Assembly (NCBI GenBank): GCA_025964405.1
Contig: JAOPYW010000247.1
Span: 1-36,270, forward strand
DNA from: Thermoleophilia bacterium
GTDB lineage: Bacteria; Actinomycetota; Thermoleophilia; Gaiellales; SKUG01
DNA: 36,270 nucleotides
Reading direction: 5' to 3'
The first letter of the stretch is position 1. Every line of letters begins with the position of its first letter. The position numbers and the translations under genes are program-made. The notes under the pieces are model-generated. The model worked only from the letters and a program-made list of their open reading frames with translations, was not told the origin of the DNA and ran no database searches. Below, piece by piece: positions 29,637 through 36,270 of the stretch.

Positions 29637-30338
29637 GTGAGCGACGCCGCGCCCGCACCGGATCCCGACCGCCAGGCCCACTCGGCCGCGATCGAAGACT
29701 ACGTCAAGGCCATCTGGCTCATCTCCGAACGGGGGGAGGTCACGAGTGGCCAGGCGATCGCCCACCAGCTCGGGGTCAGCCAGGCGTCGGTCAGCGGCAT
29801 GATCCGCAAGCTCGACGAACTCGAGCTCGTCGAGTACGAGGCCTATCGGCCGGTGCAGCTCACGGAGAAGGGGCGACTCGTGGCGCTGGAGGTCGTACGC
29901 CACCACCGCCTGCTCGAGCTCTTCCTGTCGGAGGCCCTCGGCATGAGCTGGGATCGCATCCATGCAGAGGCCGAGATCCTCGAGCACCACATCAGCGAGG
30001 AACTCGAGGACCTGATCGCGGCGAAGCTCGGCAACCCGCAGTTCGATCCGCACGGGCATCCCATTCCAGCCCGCGACGGACGCGTGCCGGAGCTGTCGGC
30101 GACGCCCGTGGCGGCGCTGCCGGTCGGCGCCCGCGGCGTGCTGCGCCAGGTGCGCGACGAGACCCCCGAGGTGCTCCGGTTCCTCGCTGAGCGGAGCATC
30201 ACCGTGGGCGCTCAGCTCGAGGTGATCGACCAGTCGCCACACGCCGGCACGACGACCGTGCAGGTCGCGGGCGTGGCCGAGGCGGTCACGATCGGCAATG
30301 CACTCGCACGCCACATCGACATGGCCGTCGACGCCTAG
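29637..30338 (+). CDS. DtxR/MntR-family metal-dependent regulator
   Basis: A 233-residue protein from a GTG at 29637, one base after the rnd stop codon. The order is: N-terminal wHTH (E-D21-Y-V-K-A-I-W through S-V-S-G-M-I-R-K-L), the metal-binding dimer domain with V-R-H-H-R-L-L-E-L-F-L and W-D-R-I-H-A-E-A-E-I-L-E-H-H-I-S, and a FeoA/SH3-like C-terminal domain (from about 153). The Asp at 21 and the double His/Glu pattern suit Fe(II)- or Mn(II)-responsive repression, but which metal cannot be told. The three-domain form is that of DtxR/IdeR rather than the shorter MntR. No metal transporter gene is nearby, so it likely acts in trans. Confidence 0.93.
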   Translation: MSDAAPAPDPDRQAHSAAIEDYVKAIWLISERGEVTSGQAIAHQLGVSQASVSGMIRKLDELELVEYEAYRPVQLTEKGRLVALEVVRHHRLLELFLSEALGMSWDRIHAEAEILEHHISEELEDLIAAKLGNPQFDPHGHPIPARDGRVPELSATPVAALPVGARGVLRQVRDETPEVLRFLAERSITVGAQLEVIDQSPHAGTTTVQVAGVAEAVTIGNALARHIDMAVDA

Positions 30339-30354
30339 CGTCAGGCGCTCGGCC
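30323..30354. terminator. Hairpin spanning the dtxR-family stop
   Basis: GGCCG-tcga-CGCCT (30323-30336) pairs with AGGCG-ct-CGGCC (30343-30354) around a 6-base loop, giving two 5-bp stems with an internal loop. It overlaps the last codons and stop of the dtxR-family gene and ends just before the convergent gene's stop at 30360, so it may terminate both. Confidence 0.5.
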
Positions 30355-30359
30355 GTGGC

Positions 30360-31157
30360 TCAGAGGAAGGGCCCTGAGCTGCCCGGCAGGTCGGGCGGCG
30401 CCGTGGGGGGTCGATAGGCCGGTGCCGCGCCCCCGCCGGGCATCGGCACGGCCATGGTGGGGGGCTCGTGCTGCGCCTGCCGCCGGCGCCGCTTGGCGAC
30501 GCCGCGCCGCACGGCGGTCACGACGATGATCGTCATGCCGAGCAGGAATCCGAGCAGGCTCGGCACGACGATGTCGCGGAACTCCCCGAGCAGGCTGAAC
30601 GAGGTGATCGCCGCGCGCGAAGGCGTGTCGCCCCCACCCTCGGGCGCGTCGAACGCGACGAGCACGCGGTATCGACCTGCCGCCTCCGTGGTGAACTCGC
30701 CCACCTGGAGCCCGTGGCGGTCGTTGATCTCGATCGTCGAGGTGGAGCCGCCGCTCCGCGGACGGAATGCGACGGGATCCCCGTCTGGATCGGTCACGGT
30801 CACCGTGGCCTTCGGGGGCGGCGGCGTGTGCTCCGTGGTCGCGGTCGTGGCCGCCCCCGTTCCGGCTCCGACCGTCGTCGACATGGTCGAGCTGAACTTC
30901 TGCGCGCCGGCGCTGCCGTCGATCCAGATCGCGTAGACGGCGACCGTGCGGGCCGCGGGGAGCTCCACCGACTTCGGGGTGCCTGGCTTGAGCTGGTGGT
31001 AGCCGTCGCGCACGTGGCCGACCGCATGTACCGCGTTGCGCACGGAGACGAAGGCCCCCGTCGCCAGTACCGCGACGGCGACGAGGTACCACCACCAGGC
31101 AGGGCGCAGGGGCCCGAGGCGGGCAGGTCGTTGTGGGGGCACGGCGGAGGACGTCAC
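30360..31157 (-). CDS. Hypothetical two-TM protein with an extracytoplasmic domain
   Basis: A 265-residue protein from a GTG at 31157. A basic Pro/Arg-rich N-terminus is followed by TM helix 1 (W-W-W-Y-L-V-A-V-A-V-L-A-T-G). A predicted outside domain of about 150 residues contains I-W-I-D-G-S-A-G-A, a Thr-rich stretch and a beta-rich part (A-T-V-T-V-T-D-P-D-G-D-P-V). Then come TM helix 2 (I-V-V-P-S-L-L-G-F-L-L-G-M-T-I-I) and a Pro/Arg-rich cytosolic tail ending P-G-S-S-G-P-F-L. No family recognised. It is 23 bases after the MscS gene on the same strand, so an operon is likely, and it may act in membrane or envelope homeostasis with that channel. Confidence 0.78.
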   Translation of the reverse strand: MTSSAVPPQRPARLGPLRPAWWWYLVAVAVLATGAFVSVRNAVHAVGHVRDGYHQLKPGTPKSVELPAARTVAVYAIWIDGSAGAQKFSSTMSTTVGAGTGAATTATTEHTPPPPKATVTVTDPDGDPVAFRPRSGGSTSTIEINDRHGLQVGEFTTEAAGRYRVLVAFDAPEGGGDTPSRAAITSFSLLGEFRDIVVPSLLGFLLGMTIIVVTAVRRGVAKRRRRQAQHEPPTMAVPMPGGGAAPAYRPPTAPPDLPGSSGPFL

Positions 31158-31180
31158 GGGGCGATCGTGCCCGGGGCAGG

Positions 31181-32068
31181 TCAGTCGCGAACCAGCAGGC
31201 TGGCCTGCCAGTCGCGGAACGCCTCCGCGCGCACGGGCAGCACGAGTGGCGCTCCCACGAGTTCACTGCCGAGCTCGGTCGCGATCGTCGCGGCGAGGTG
31301 GGCCGGGAGCACGTCGTGCTCGGGCGATACCACGCAGCGCAGCCGCAGGCGGGTCGGTTCGTGGTCGGCGCCTCCGAGGTCGACCAGTTCGATCGGCCGC
31401 GTCCAGAGCGAACCATCGTCGGCGGATTCGCGCTCGACGATGCCGAGCACGATGCGTTGCCCGGCCAGGCCGCGCACCGCGAGGTCGATGCGGTATTCGC
31501 GCTGGCCGTAGGACCAGCGCGTGAAGGCGTTGAGTGACCCGTTGAGGAGCACGACCGAATCGCCTCCGAGCGTGCGCAGGCGCGTCGTGCGCAGCGAGAA
31601 CTCCTCCACGACGCCCGTGGCGCCGCCCTCGCCGTGGCGCGTGATCACGTCACCTACCGCGAAGTGCCCCTCGAACAGCAGCAGCGCGCCCGCCACGACG
31701 TCGCCCAGCAGCCGCTGGAACCCGAAGCCGATGAGCACGCCGAGGAGCGTGGCGCTGAAGACGGCGCTCGTCGCGCCCGGGCTGATGATGTTGATCGCGG
31801 CGACGAGCGCCGCGCCGTAGATGCCGTAGCGGACGAGGCTCTCGAACAACGTGGCCAGCGTCTTCTGCCGCTTCACGCGTGTCAGTCGCTCGGGCCCGGC
31901 CTTGGCGGCTGACAGGTCGAGGCGACGCCAGTACGAGCGGCGCACGACGCGGATCGTGATCCGCTGGATGATCACCGCCGCGACGAGCAGTGCGGCGATC
32001 GCGGCCAGCTTCGTCAGCCAGCCCGAGATGTCGCCGAGCTCGTTCCAGGCGTCGCGCACCACGTGCAT
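31181..32068 (-). CDS. MscS-family mechanosensitive channel
   Basis: A 295-residue protein with three N-terminal helices. The pore helix and following beta-domain are typical of the family: A-T-L-L-G-V-L-I-G-F-G-F-Q-R-L-L-G-D-V-V-A-G-A, then F-A-V-G-D-V-I and G-V-V-E-E-F-S-L-R-T-T-R-L-R-T-L-G-G-D, which corresponds to the conserved V-x-x-I-x-x-R-x-T-x-I-R-x-x-D-G motif. It releases solutes on hypo-osmotic shock at the cytoplasmic membrane. The ATG at 32068 has a G-rich site upstream and follows the small unknown gene by 20 bases. Confidence 0.92.
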   Translation of the reverse strand: MHVVRDAWNELGDISGWLTKLAAIAALLVAAVIIQRITIRVVRRSYWRRLDLSAAKAGPERLTRVKRQKTLATLFESLVRYGIYGAALVAAINIISPGATSAVFSATLLGVLIGFGFQRLLGDVVAGALLLFEGHFAVGDVITRHGEGGATGVVEEFSLRTTRLRTLGGDSVVLLNGSLNAFTRWSYGQREYRIDLAVRGLAGQRIVLGIVERESADDGSLWTRPIELVDLGGADHEPTRLRLRCVVSPEHDVLPAHLAATIATELGSELVGAPLVLPVRAEAFRDWQASLLVRD

Positions 32069-32088
32069 CCGTCAGCCCCCGAGGGATG

Positions 32089-32370
32089 TCACTCGGACGC
32101 GGCGCCCGCGAGGGCTGCGTCGACCGGCGCGACGCGGCGCTCCGGCACGGGGTAGCCGAGCTGGTTGCACAGCGAACCGCGCTCGGATTCGGCGAGCGAA
32201 TCCCAGTACCCGGTCACGTACGCCAGCCGGAGCAGCCATCCGAGGAACTCGGTGTCGAGCTCCTCGCCGCGCTCGAAGAGCATCGACCAGACATCTGTCA
32301 GTCGCATGTCGACTTCGAGCCCGATCTTGTCGAGCGACTCGGTATCAATTGCCAAAGCGCGATCCGTCAT
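32089..32370 (-). CDS. Small hypothetical protein
   Basis: A 93-residue protein from the ATG at 32370 (M-T-D-R-A-L-A-I-D-T-E-S-L); the in-frame ATG 12 codons upstream is less likely. It is acidic and helical, with no TM helix or signal peptide: D-V-W-S-M-L-F-E-R-G-E-E-L-D-T-E-F-L-G-W-L-L-R-L-A-Y. No family recognised and no Shine-Dalgarno seen. It probably heads a small operon with the MscS channel and the two-TM protein. The 135-base gap upstream (32371-32505) shows no gene or clear regulatory element. Confidence 0.65.
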   Translation of the reverse strand: MTDRALAIDTESLDKIGLEVDMRLTDVWSMLFERGEELDTEFLGWLLRLAYVTGYWDSLAESERGSLCNQLGYPVPERRVAPVDAALAGAASE

Positions 32371-32505
32371 GGCGGAGATGGTAGGAGGGCCATCGGACGG
32401 CGCCACAGCGCGGACTCCGAGGAATTGTGGAGGTGCGAAAACGCTACCTGCGTGAATCCGCGCGAAGCTGCGAGTCGGACGCAGCGCGTGCGCCTGCAGC
32501 TCCCC

Positions 32506-33708
32506 CTACTCGACCGTCATCGGGCCGTCGTCGGAGCCCTCGGCGCCCGCTGACCAGGAGTACTTGTATGACGGGTCGTCCCACGCCTCGGCGGCAGCGG
32601 CGAGCTTGAGCGGCCGGAAGGTGTCGACCATCACCGCAGCCTCGTCGGTCCAGTGCTTGCCGAGGGTCGCCTCGTCGAGGCCGGGCTGCGGCCCGTGCGG
32701 CAGGCCCGACGGGTGGAGCGTGACGCTCGACAGGTCGATGCCACGCCGGCTCGCGAAGTTGCCGTTGAAGTAGTACAGCACCTCCTCCGAGTCGAGGTTC
32801 GAGTGGTGGTACGGCACCACGACCGCGTCCTTGTCCCAGTCGAGCATGCGCGGCATGAACGAGCAGACCACGAAGCCCGGCCCGCGGAAGGTGAGGTGCG
32901 CGGGCGGCGGCTGGTGCAGGCGCCCGGCCTTCGGCTCGAAATCCCAGATGTTGAACGCGTACGGGTAGTTGCAGCCGTCCCACCCGATCACGTCGAACGG
33001 GTGGTAGTCGAGCTCGTAGACCTGGAACCCGTGGTTCACCTTGAGCAGCAGCTCGTGCGAGCCCCCGGCCTCCTCGCCGTGGTACTCGAGCGTCTCGGGC
33101 GTGCGGAAATCACGGTGGTAGTAGGGCGCGTGCTCCATGAGCTGCCCGAACGAGTTGCGGTAGTCCTTGGGGATCGTGAAGTGGCCCGGCGTCTCGAGCA
33201 CGAGGTGCCGTTGGGTGGAGCCTTGCGCGAGCTCGAAGCGGTAGATCGTGCCACGCGGGATGATGAGGTAGTCGCCCGGGCCGTAGGTGATCGTGCCGAA
33301 CATGGTGTGCAGCACACCCTCACCCTCGTGCACGAAGATGATCTCGTCGCCCATGCCGTTGCGGTAGAAGCGCACCTGCTCGTCGGTCGGCCGCACGTAC
33401 CACATGGTGATGTCGTTGTTGTAGAGGAACGGCTGGCGCCCGGAGACGGCATCCCCGCCCTCGGGGAAGTCCTTGAGGCGCAGGTGACGGTGCGCCCACT
33501 CCCGCGGCACCCACTCCTGGATGGGGCGCGGCTCGAACGGCTGCGCGTGCTTGATGCGCGCCGGCGAGTGGCGGTGGTAGAGGATCGACTCGGGCCCGTC
33601 GAAGCCCTCCAGCCCGAAGACCTCCTCGACGTAGAGCTTGCCGTCGGGCGCACGGAACTGGGTGTGTCGCTTGCGCGGCACCTCACCCATGGCGTGGTAC
33701 ATCGGCAT
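32506..33708 (-). CDS. hmgA: Homogentisate 1,2-dioxygenase
   Basis: A 400-residue cupin-fold enzyme that opens the homogentisate ring to maleylacetoacetate in tyrosine/phenylalanine breakdown. The likely Fe(II) ligands are in P-Y-H-H302-S-N-L-D-S-E308 (spacing as in the human H335/E341 pair) and in G-L-P-H338-G-P (human H371 region). G-D-Y-L-I-I-P-R-G-T-I-Y-R-F and W-D-G-C-N-Y-P-Y-A-F-N-I are also typical. At 400 residues it is shorter than the human enzyme (about 445) but normal for bacterial forms. The start ATG at 33708 has GGAGG at a spacing of 7. The FAH-family gene lies 38 bases upstream on the same strand, which supports the pathway assignment. Confidence 0.9.
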   Translation of the reverse strand: MPMYHAMGEVPRKRHTQFRAPDGKLYVEEVFGLEGFDGPESILYHRHSPARIKHAQPFEPRPIQEWVPREWAHRHLRLKDFPEGGDAVSGRQPFLYNNDITMWYVRPTDEQVRFYRNGMGDEIIFVHEGEGVLHTMFGTITYGPGDYLIIPRGTIYRFELAQGSTQRHLVLETPGHFTIPKDYRNSFGQLMEHAPYYHRDFRTPETLEYHGEEAGGSHELLLKVNHGFQVYELDYHPFDVIGWDGCNYPYAFNIWDFEPKAGRLHQPPPAHLTFRGPGFVVCSFMPRMLDWDKDAVVVPYHHSNLDSEEVLYYFNGNFASRRGIDLSSVTLHPSGLPHGPQPGLDEATLGKHWTDEAAVMVDTFRPLKLAAAAEAWDDPSYKYSWSAGAEGSDDGPMTVE

Positions 33709-33746
33709 GACGGTCCTCCTCGACGCGTGGGCCAGCTGCCGAGAAC

Positions 33747-34457
33747 CTATCGCGCACCGATGGTCGCGTGCAGCGAGCCGAGCCGCTCCACGCGCAGCTC
33801 GACGCGGTCACCCGGCTGCAGCCACGCGCGATCGGGGTGCTCGAGCAGGCACCCCGTGCCGACGGTGCCCGAACCGAGGTAGTCGCCGGCCTGCAGCTCC
33901 ACGTCGGCGCTCGCGACCTCCACGAGCTGCGCGAGGTCGAAGTGGATGTCGGCCAGGTTGCCCCCACCGACGCGCTCGTCGTTGACCAGCAGGTCCATCG
34001 CGAGGTTCCACCGACCACGACCGGTGCGCACGTCGGCAAGGTCTGCCAGGGGAACCAGGTGCGGCCCGAGCGACTGCGCGAAGTCCTTCGCCTTCGCCGG
34101 CCCGAGCCCCACCGCCATCTCCGGGCGCTGCAGGTCGCGCGCCGACCAGTCGCCGTAGATCGTCAGGCCGGCGATGTGGGCCTCGGCGTCGTCGGCGGCG
34201 ATGTCGCGACCGGGCACCCCGATCACGAGCGCGACCTCGAGCTCGACGTCGAGCATGCGACTGGCCGCAGGACCGACGATCGTGGCCCCGTCACCGTGCA
34301 CCACCGAGGGCGTCGAGTTCGTGAAGTAGAAGGTGGGTGCCAGGTACCACTCGGGCGGCACCTCCGCTCCACGCCGCGCCCGGGCGTTGCGCACGTGCTC
34401 CTCGAACGCCATGAAGTCGCGGATGCTGGTGGGCTGCGGAAGTGGGAGCTGGGCCAT
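33747..34457 (-). CDS. Fumarylacetoacetate hydrolase (FAH) family protein
   Basis: A 236-residue FAH-fold enzyme, expected to split fumarylacetoacetate to fumarate and acetoacetate, or a related substrate. Metal-site residues are visible: D14 in R-D-F-M-A-F-E-E-H, E72 and E74 in L-D-V-E-L-E-V-A-L-V-I-G, and D103 in Y-G-D-W-S-A-R-D-L-Q. W-N-L-A-M-D-L-L-V-N and G-S-G-T-V-G-T-G-C-L-L-E complete the domain. The protein lacks the N-terminal SH3-like domain of eukaryotic FAH. It is directly upstream of homogentisate dioxygenase on the same strand, so fumarylacetoacetase is the natural role. No maleylacetoacetate isomerase is present in the window. Confidence 0.88.
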   Translation of the reverse strand: MAQLPLPQPTSIRDFMAFEEHVRNARARRGAEVPPEWYLAPTFYFTNSTPSVVHGDGATIVGPAASRMLDVELEVALVIGVPGRDIAADDAEAHIAGLTIYGDWSARDLQRPEMAVGLGPAKAKDFAQSLGPHLVPLADLADVRTGRGRWNLAMDLLVNDERVGGGNLADIHFDLAQLVEVASADVELQAGDYLGSGTVGTGCLLEHPDRAWLQPGDRVELRVERLGSLHATIGAR

Positions 34458-34552
34458 GCCGCGAGGCTACCGGAACCTCGGCGCCCTGCGGGGACGCGCA
34501 GACCGCCCGCCGCCCCTTGCGCACCCTTCCGCGATCGAACATGATGTGCCCC

Positions 34553-36270
34553 ATGACGACGAATGCACCGGAGGATGCGGGCGCACACGTGGCGGCCGCT
34601 CCCTTCGACGACGTCGCCGGGCTTCGCCGACGCCACGCGGGCGCGTTCGTCGTCTGGGCCCGCCCCCTCGTGCTCGCCGTGATGGCCCTGGTGATCGCGG
34701 CCACGGCGCTCGGCCGCCCCTCCCTCCTGCAGCCCGTCGACTTCGCGGCGCTCGGCACCGCCATCGCCGTCGCGTTCGTCGGCCACGCCCTGTTGACCCG
34801 GGTCGACCGCATCCGCGTCGCGAACTGGACGATCGGCGCCGACGCGATCATCCTCGCCACCTGGGTCGCCTCCTCGCCGCACCCCGAGGAGACGACCACG
34901 ATGCTCCTGTGGCCCGTGATCGCGCTCGCCTACTTCGGGTCGCCTCGCTGGTCGCTCGTGCTGGCGACCCTGACCGCCGCCGCGGCCCTCCTCGGCTCAC
35001 AGCTGCTCGACACCTGGGACAGCAACCAGCTCGTGCCGCCTGCTGCCTACGTGCTCCTGTGTTCGGGCGTGTTCGTCTCGTTCGTGACACGCCAGGGGCG
35101 GCGCATCGAGGCCGTGCTCGTCGCCGGGCGCATGCGCGACCGCAGGGTGCTGGCGATGTCGCGCCGCATCCACCTGTCGGAGGAGCCCACCGAGGCGATC
35201 ACCGAGCTCGCCCAGGAGGTCGGCATCGGTCTCGACGTCGATGCCACTGCGGTCGCACTGCTCGACCCCGACTGCCCCGGCGCCATCTCCGCCGTCGCCG
35301 CCTGGCGCCGCACCGGCGCGGTGCCCGAACTCGCACCGGCCGAGGTCGCCGAGGTGCTGCGCGACGCGCTCCACCCCCACCACGCCGCCATCCACGACAC
35401 CTCCGGTTCCCGGCTCGTCGCAATCGACCCGGGTCGCATCGAGCCGGCCGGCGTCGCGCCACACCTCACGTCCGGTGGCGAGGCCTTCGCGGCGGTCGGG
35501 GAGCTGTTCGGGTGCTCGGGCTGCCTCCTGCTGCCGCTGACCCTGCGCGACGAGGAGATCGCGGTGCTGATCGTCGCCGGTCCCGCCGCGCTGCACTGGG
35601 AGGACGACGTGCTGCCACTGCTTCAGCCGCTCGCGCCGCAGCTCGCCGCGGGCCTCGCGCAGGTGATGCTCGTGCGGGACCAGCGCGCCGCGCTCCAGCA
35701 GCTCGAGGGTGTCGGGCGCATGCGCGACCGCCTCATCGCGAACGTCAGCCACGAACTGCGCACGCCGCTCACCTCGACCCTCGGCTTCATCGAGACCCTG
35801 CTGCGCCCCGACGTCGAGTTCGACGACGCGACCCGCGCCGAGCTCATGGAGCACGCTCGCGCCGGCGGCCACCGGCTCCTCGCACTCGTCGAGGACCTGC
35901 TCGCGCTCGGATCGATCCGCCCCGAGTCGCTGGTGCTCGCGCCGACCCCGATCGGTGCGCGCGGGCTCATCGAGGAGGCGATCGTCGGCATCGAGGTGCC
36001 CGACGGGCGCGAGCTGCGGGGCGACGTGCTGGGTGTCCACGAGCCCGAGCTGATCGTGGACCGCAACCGCATGCTGCAGGTCGTGTCGAACCTCGTGATG
36101 AACGCGGTGCAGCACGGCGCCGGGAGCATCGACGTCGTCTGCGACGCCGACGGCGGATCAGCCGTGATCGAGGTGCTCGACGACGGCGATGGCGTCGAGC
36201 CCGCGCACGTGAACGAGCTGTTCCTCCCGTTCGCGCGCTTCTCGACGCGCACCGATTCGACCGGGCTCGG
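34553..36270 (+). CDS. Membrane sensor histidine kinase (3' end outside window)
   Basis: The frame is open from the ATG at 34553 to the window end, at least 572 residues, and has no stop. In-frame ATGs at 34541 and 34544 are possible alternatives; none has a clear ribosome site. Order: about five TM helices (residues 30-180), a GAF-like sensory segment (about 215-390), HisKA with N-V-S-H400-E-L-R-T-P-L-T-S, and HATPase_c with N-L-V-M-N-A-V-Q-H (N box) and L-D-D-G-D-G-V-E (G1). The window cuts it at S-T-G-L-G, inside the G2 box. It is divergent from the FAH gene. Its response regulator, if linked, would lie beyond the window. The signal is unknown; a membrane-embedded sensor plus GAF could bind a small ligand. 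Confidence 0.9.
   Translation, partial: MTTNAPEDAGAHVAAAPFDDVAGLRRRHAGAFVVWARPLVLAVMALVIAATALGRPSLLQPVDFAALGTAIAVAFVGHALLTRVDRIRVANWTIGADAIILATWVASSPHPEETTTMLLWPVIALAYFGSPRWSLVLATLTAAAALLGSQLLDTWDSNQLVPPAAYVLLCSGVFVSFVTRQGRRIEAVLVAGRMRDRRVLAMSRRIHLSEEPTEAITELAQEVGIGLDVDATAVALLDPDCPGAISAVAAWRRTGAVPELAPAEVAEVLRDALHPHHAAIHDTSGSRLVAIDPGRIEPAGVAPHLTSGGEAFAAVGELFGCSGCLLLPLTLRDEEIAVLIVAGPAALHWEDDVLPLLQPLAPQLAAGLAQVMLVRDQRAALQQLEGVGRMRDRLIANVSHELRTPLTSTLGFIETLLRPDVEFDDATRAELMEHARAGGHRLLALVEDLLALGSIRPESLVLAPTPIGARGLIEEAIVGIEVPDGRELRGDVLGVHEPELIVDRNRMLQVVSNLVMNAVQHGAGSIDVVCDADGGSAVIEVLDDGDGVEPAHVNELFLPFARFSTRTDSTGL

Overview
The window is very GC-rich and densely coded on both strands. It has no insertion sequence, phage gene, CRISPR array, rRNA or integrase, so it reads as ordinary chromosome. 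CIRCE-type control of groESL, the frequent GTG starts, the HxlR regulator with a cysteine-rich tail, the G-T-W-type Ig-like repeat on a secreted trypsin, and the many Ala/Pro/Thr-rich proteins suggest a high-GC actinobacterium. A member of the Thermoleophilia (Patulibacter/Conexibacter-like) is my best guess. That placement is inferred from gene style; no marker gene in the window settles it.

Layout. (1) 1-1500: the end of an unknown Pro/Ala-linker protein and a two-TM protein with Gly/Ser/Tyr/Asp repeats, closed by a strong two-way terminator. (2) 1500-3300, minus strand: a probable Nudix hydrolase - EamA exporter - ASCH-domain operon. (3) 3400-5600: groES-groEL behind a full CIRCE operator, with hairpins downstream. 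(4) 5700-6700: an unknown signal-less protein divergent from a cold-shock-domain protein. (5) 6690-12000: a surface-glycan group of phosphoglycosyl transferase, FemAB/GNAT-like transferase, GT2 glycosyltransferase and MOP flippase, interrupted by a signal-less M23 peptidase. (6) 12000-15150: an unknown protein with an EF-hand-like loop, a histidine phosphatase and a CPA2 cation/proton antiporter. (7) 15150-18560, minus strand: ammonium transporter, an unknown protein and an M16 peptidase; the last two overlap by ATGA. (8) 18730-23770, plus strand: an 804-residue GT-C-like membrane protein, an OmpR-type response regulator with its histidine kinase, and a secreted membrane-anchored protein. (9) 23820-25640, minus strand: HxlR and LysR regulators and a small uncertain ORF. 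(10) 25770-28310: a secreted trypsin-like protease and a signal-less CHAP peptidase. (11) 28330-30340: tRNA-Arg(CCU), RNase D and a DtxR-family regulator. (12) 30360-34460, minus strand: a membrane protein, an MscS channel, a small unknown protein, and the homogentisate dioxygenase / fumarylacetoacetase-family pair for tyrosine breakdown. (13) 34550-end: a histidine kinase cut off by the window edge.

The most unusual theme is a set of dispersed proteins without signal peptides that have similar Ser/Thr/Ala/Pro-rich N-termini. Two are peptidoglycan hydrolases (M23 and CHAP) sharing an N-terminal heptad-like module. Three others begin with or near N-S-[V/I]-G. This could mark a common non-Sec export or targeting route, for example flagellar-type export, but nothing in the window proves it. 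A second theme is post-transcriptional and operator structure: a hairpin overlapping the Shine-Dalgarno of the ammonium transporter, a hairpin just before the Shine-Dalgarno of the response regulator, an LTTR-type dyad in front of lysR, and several hairpins that overlap the stop codons of convergent genes.

No gene-free stretch exceeds about 250 bases; the larger intergenic gaps are described by the regulatory and terminator entries.
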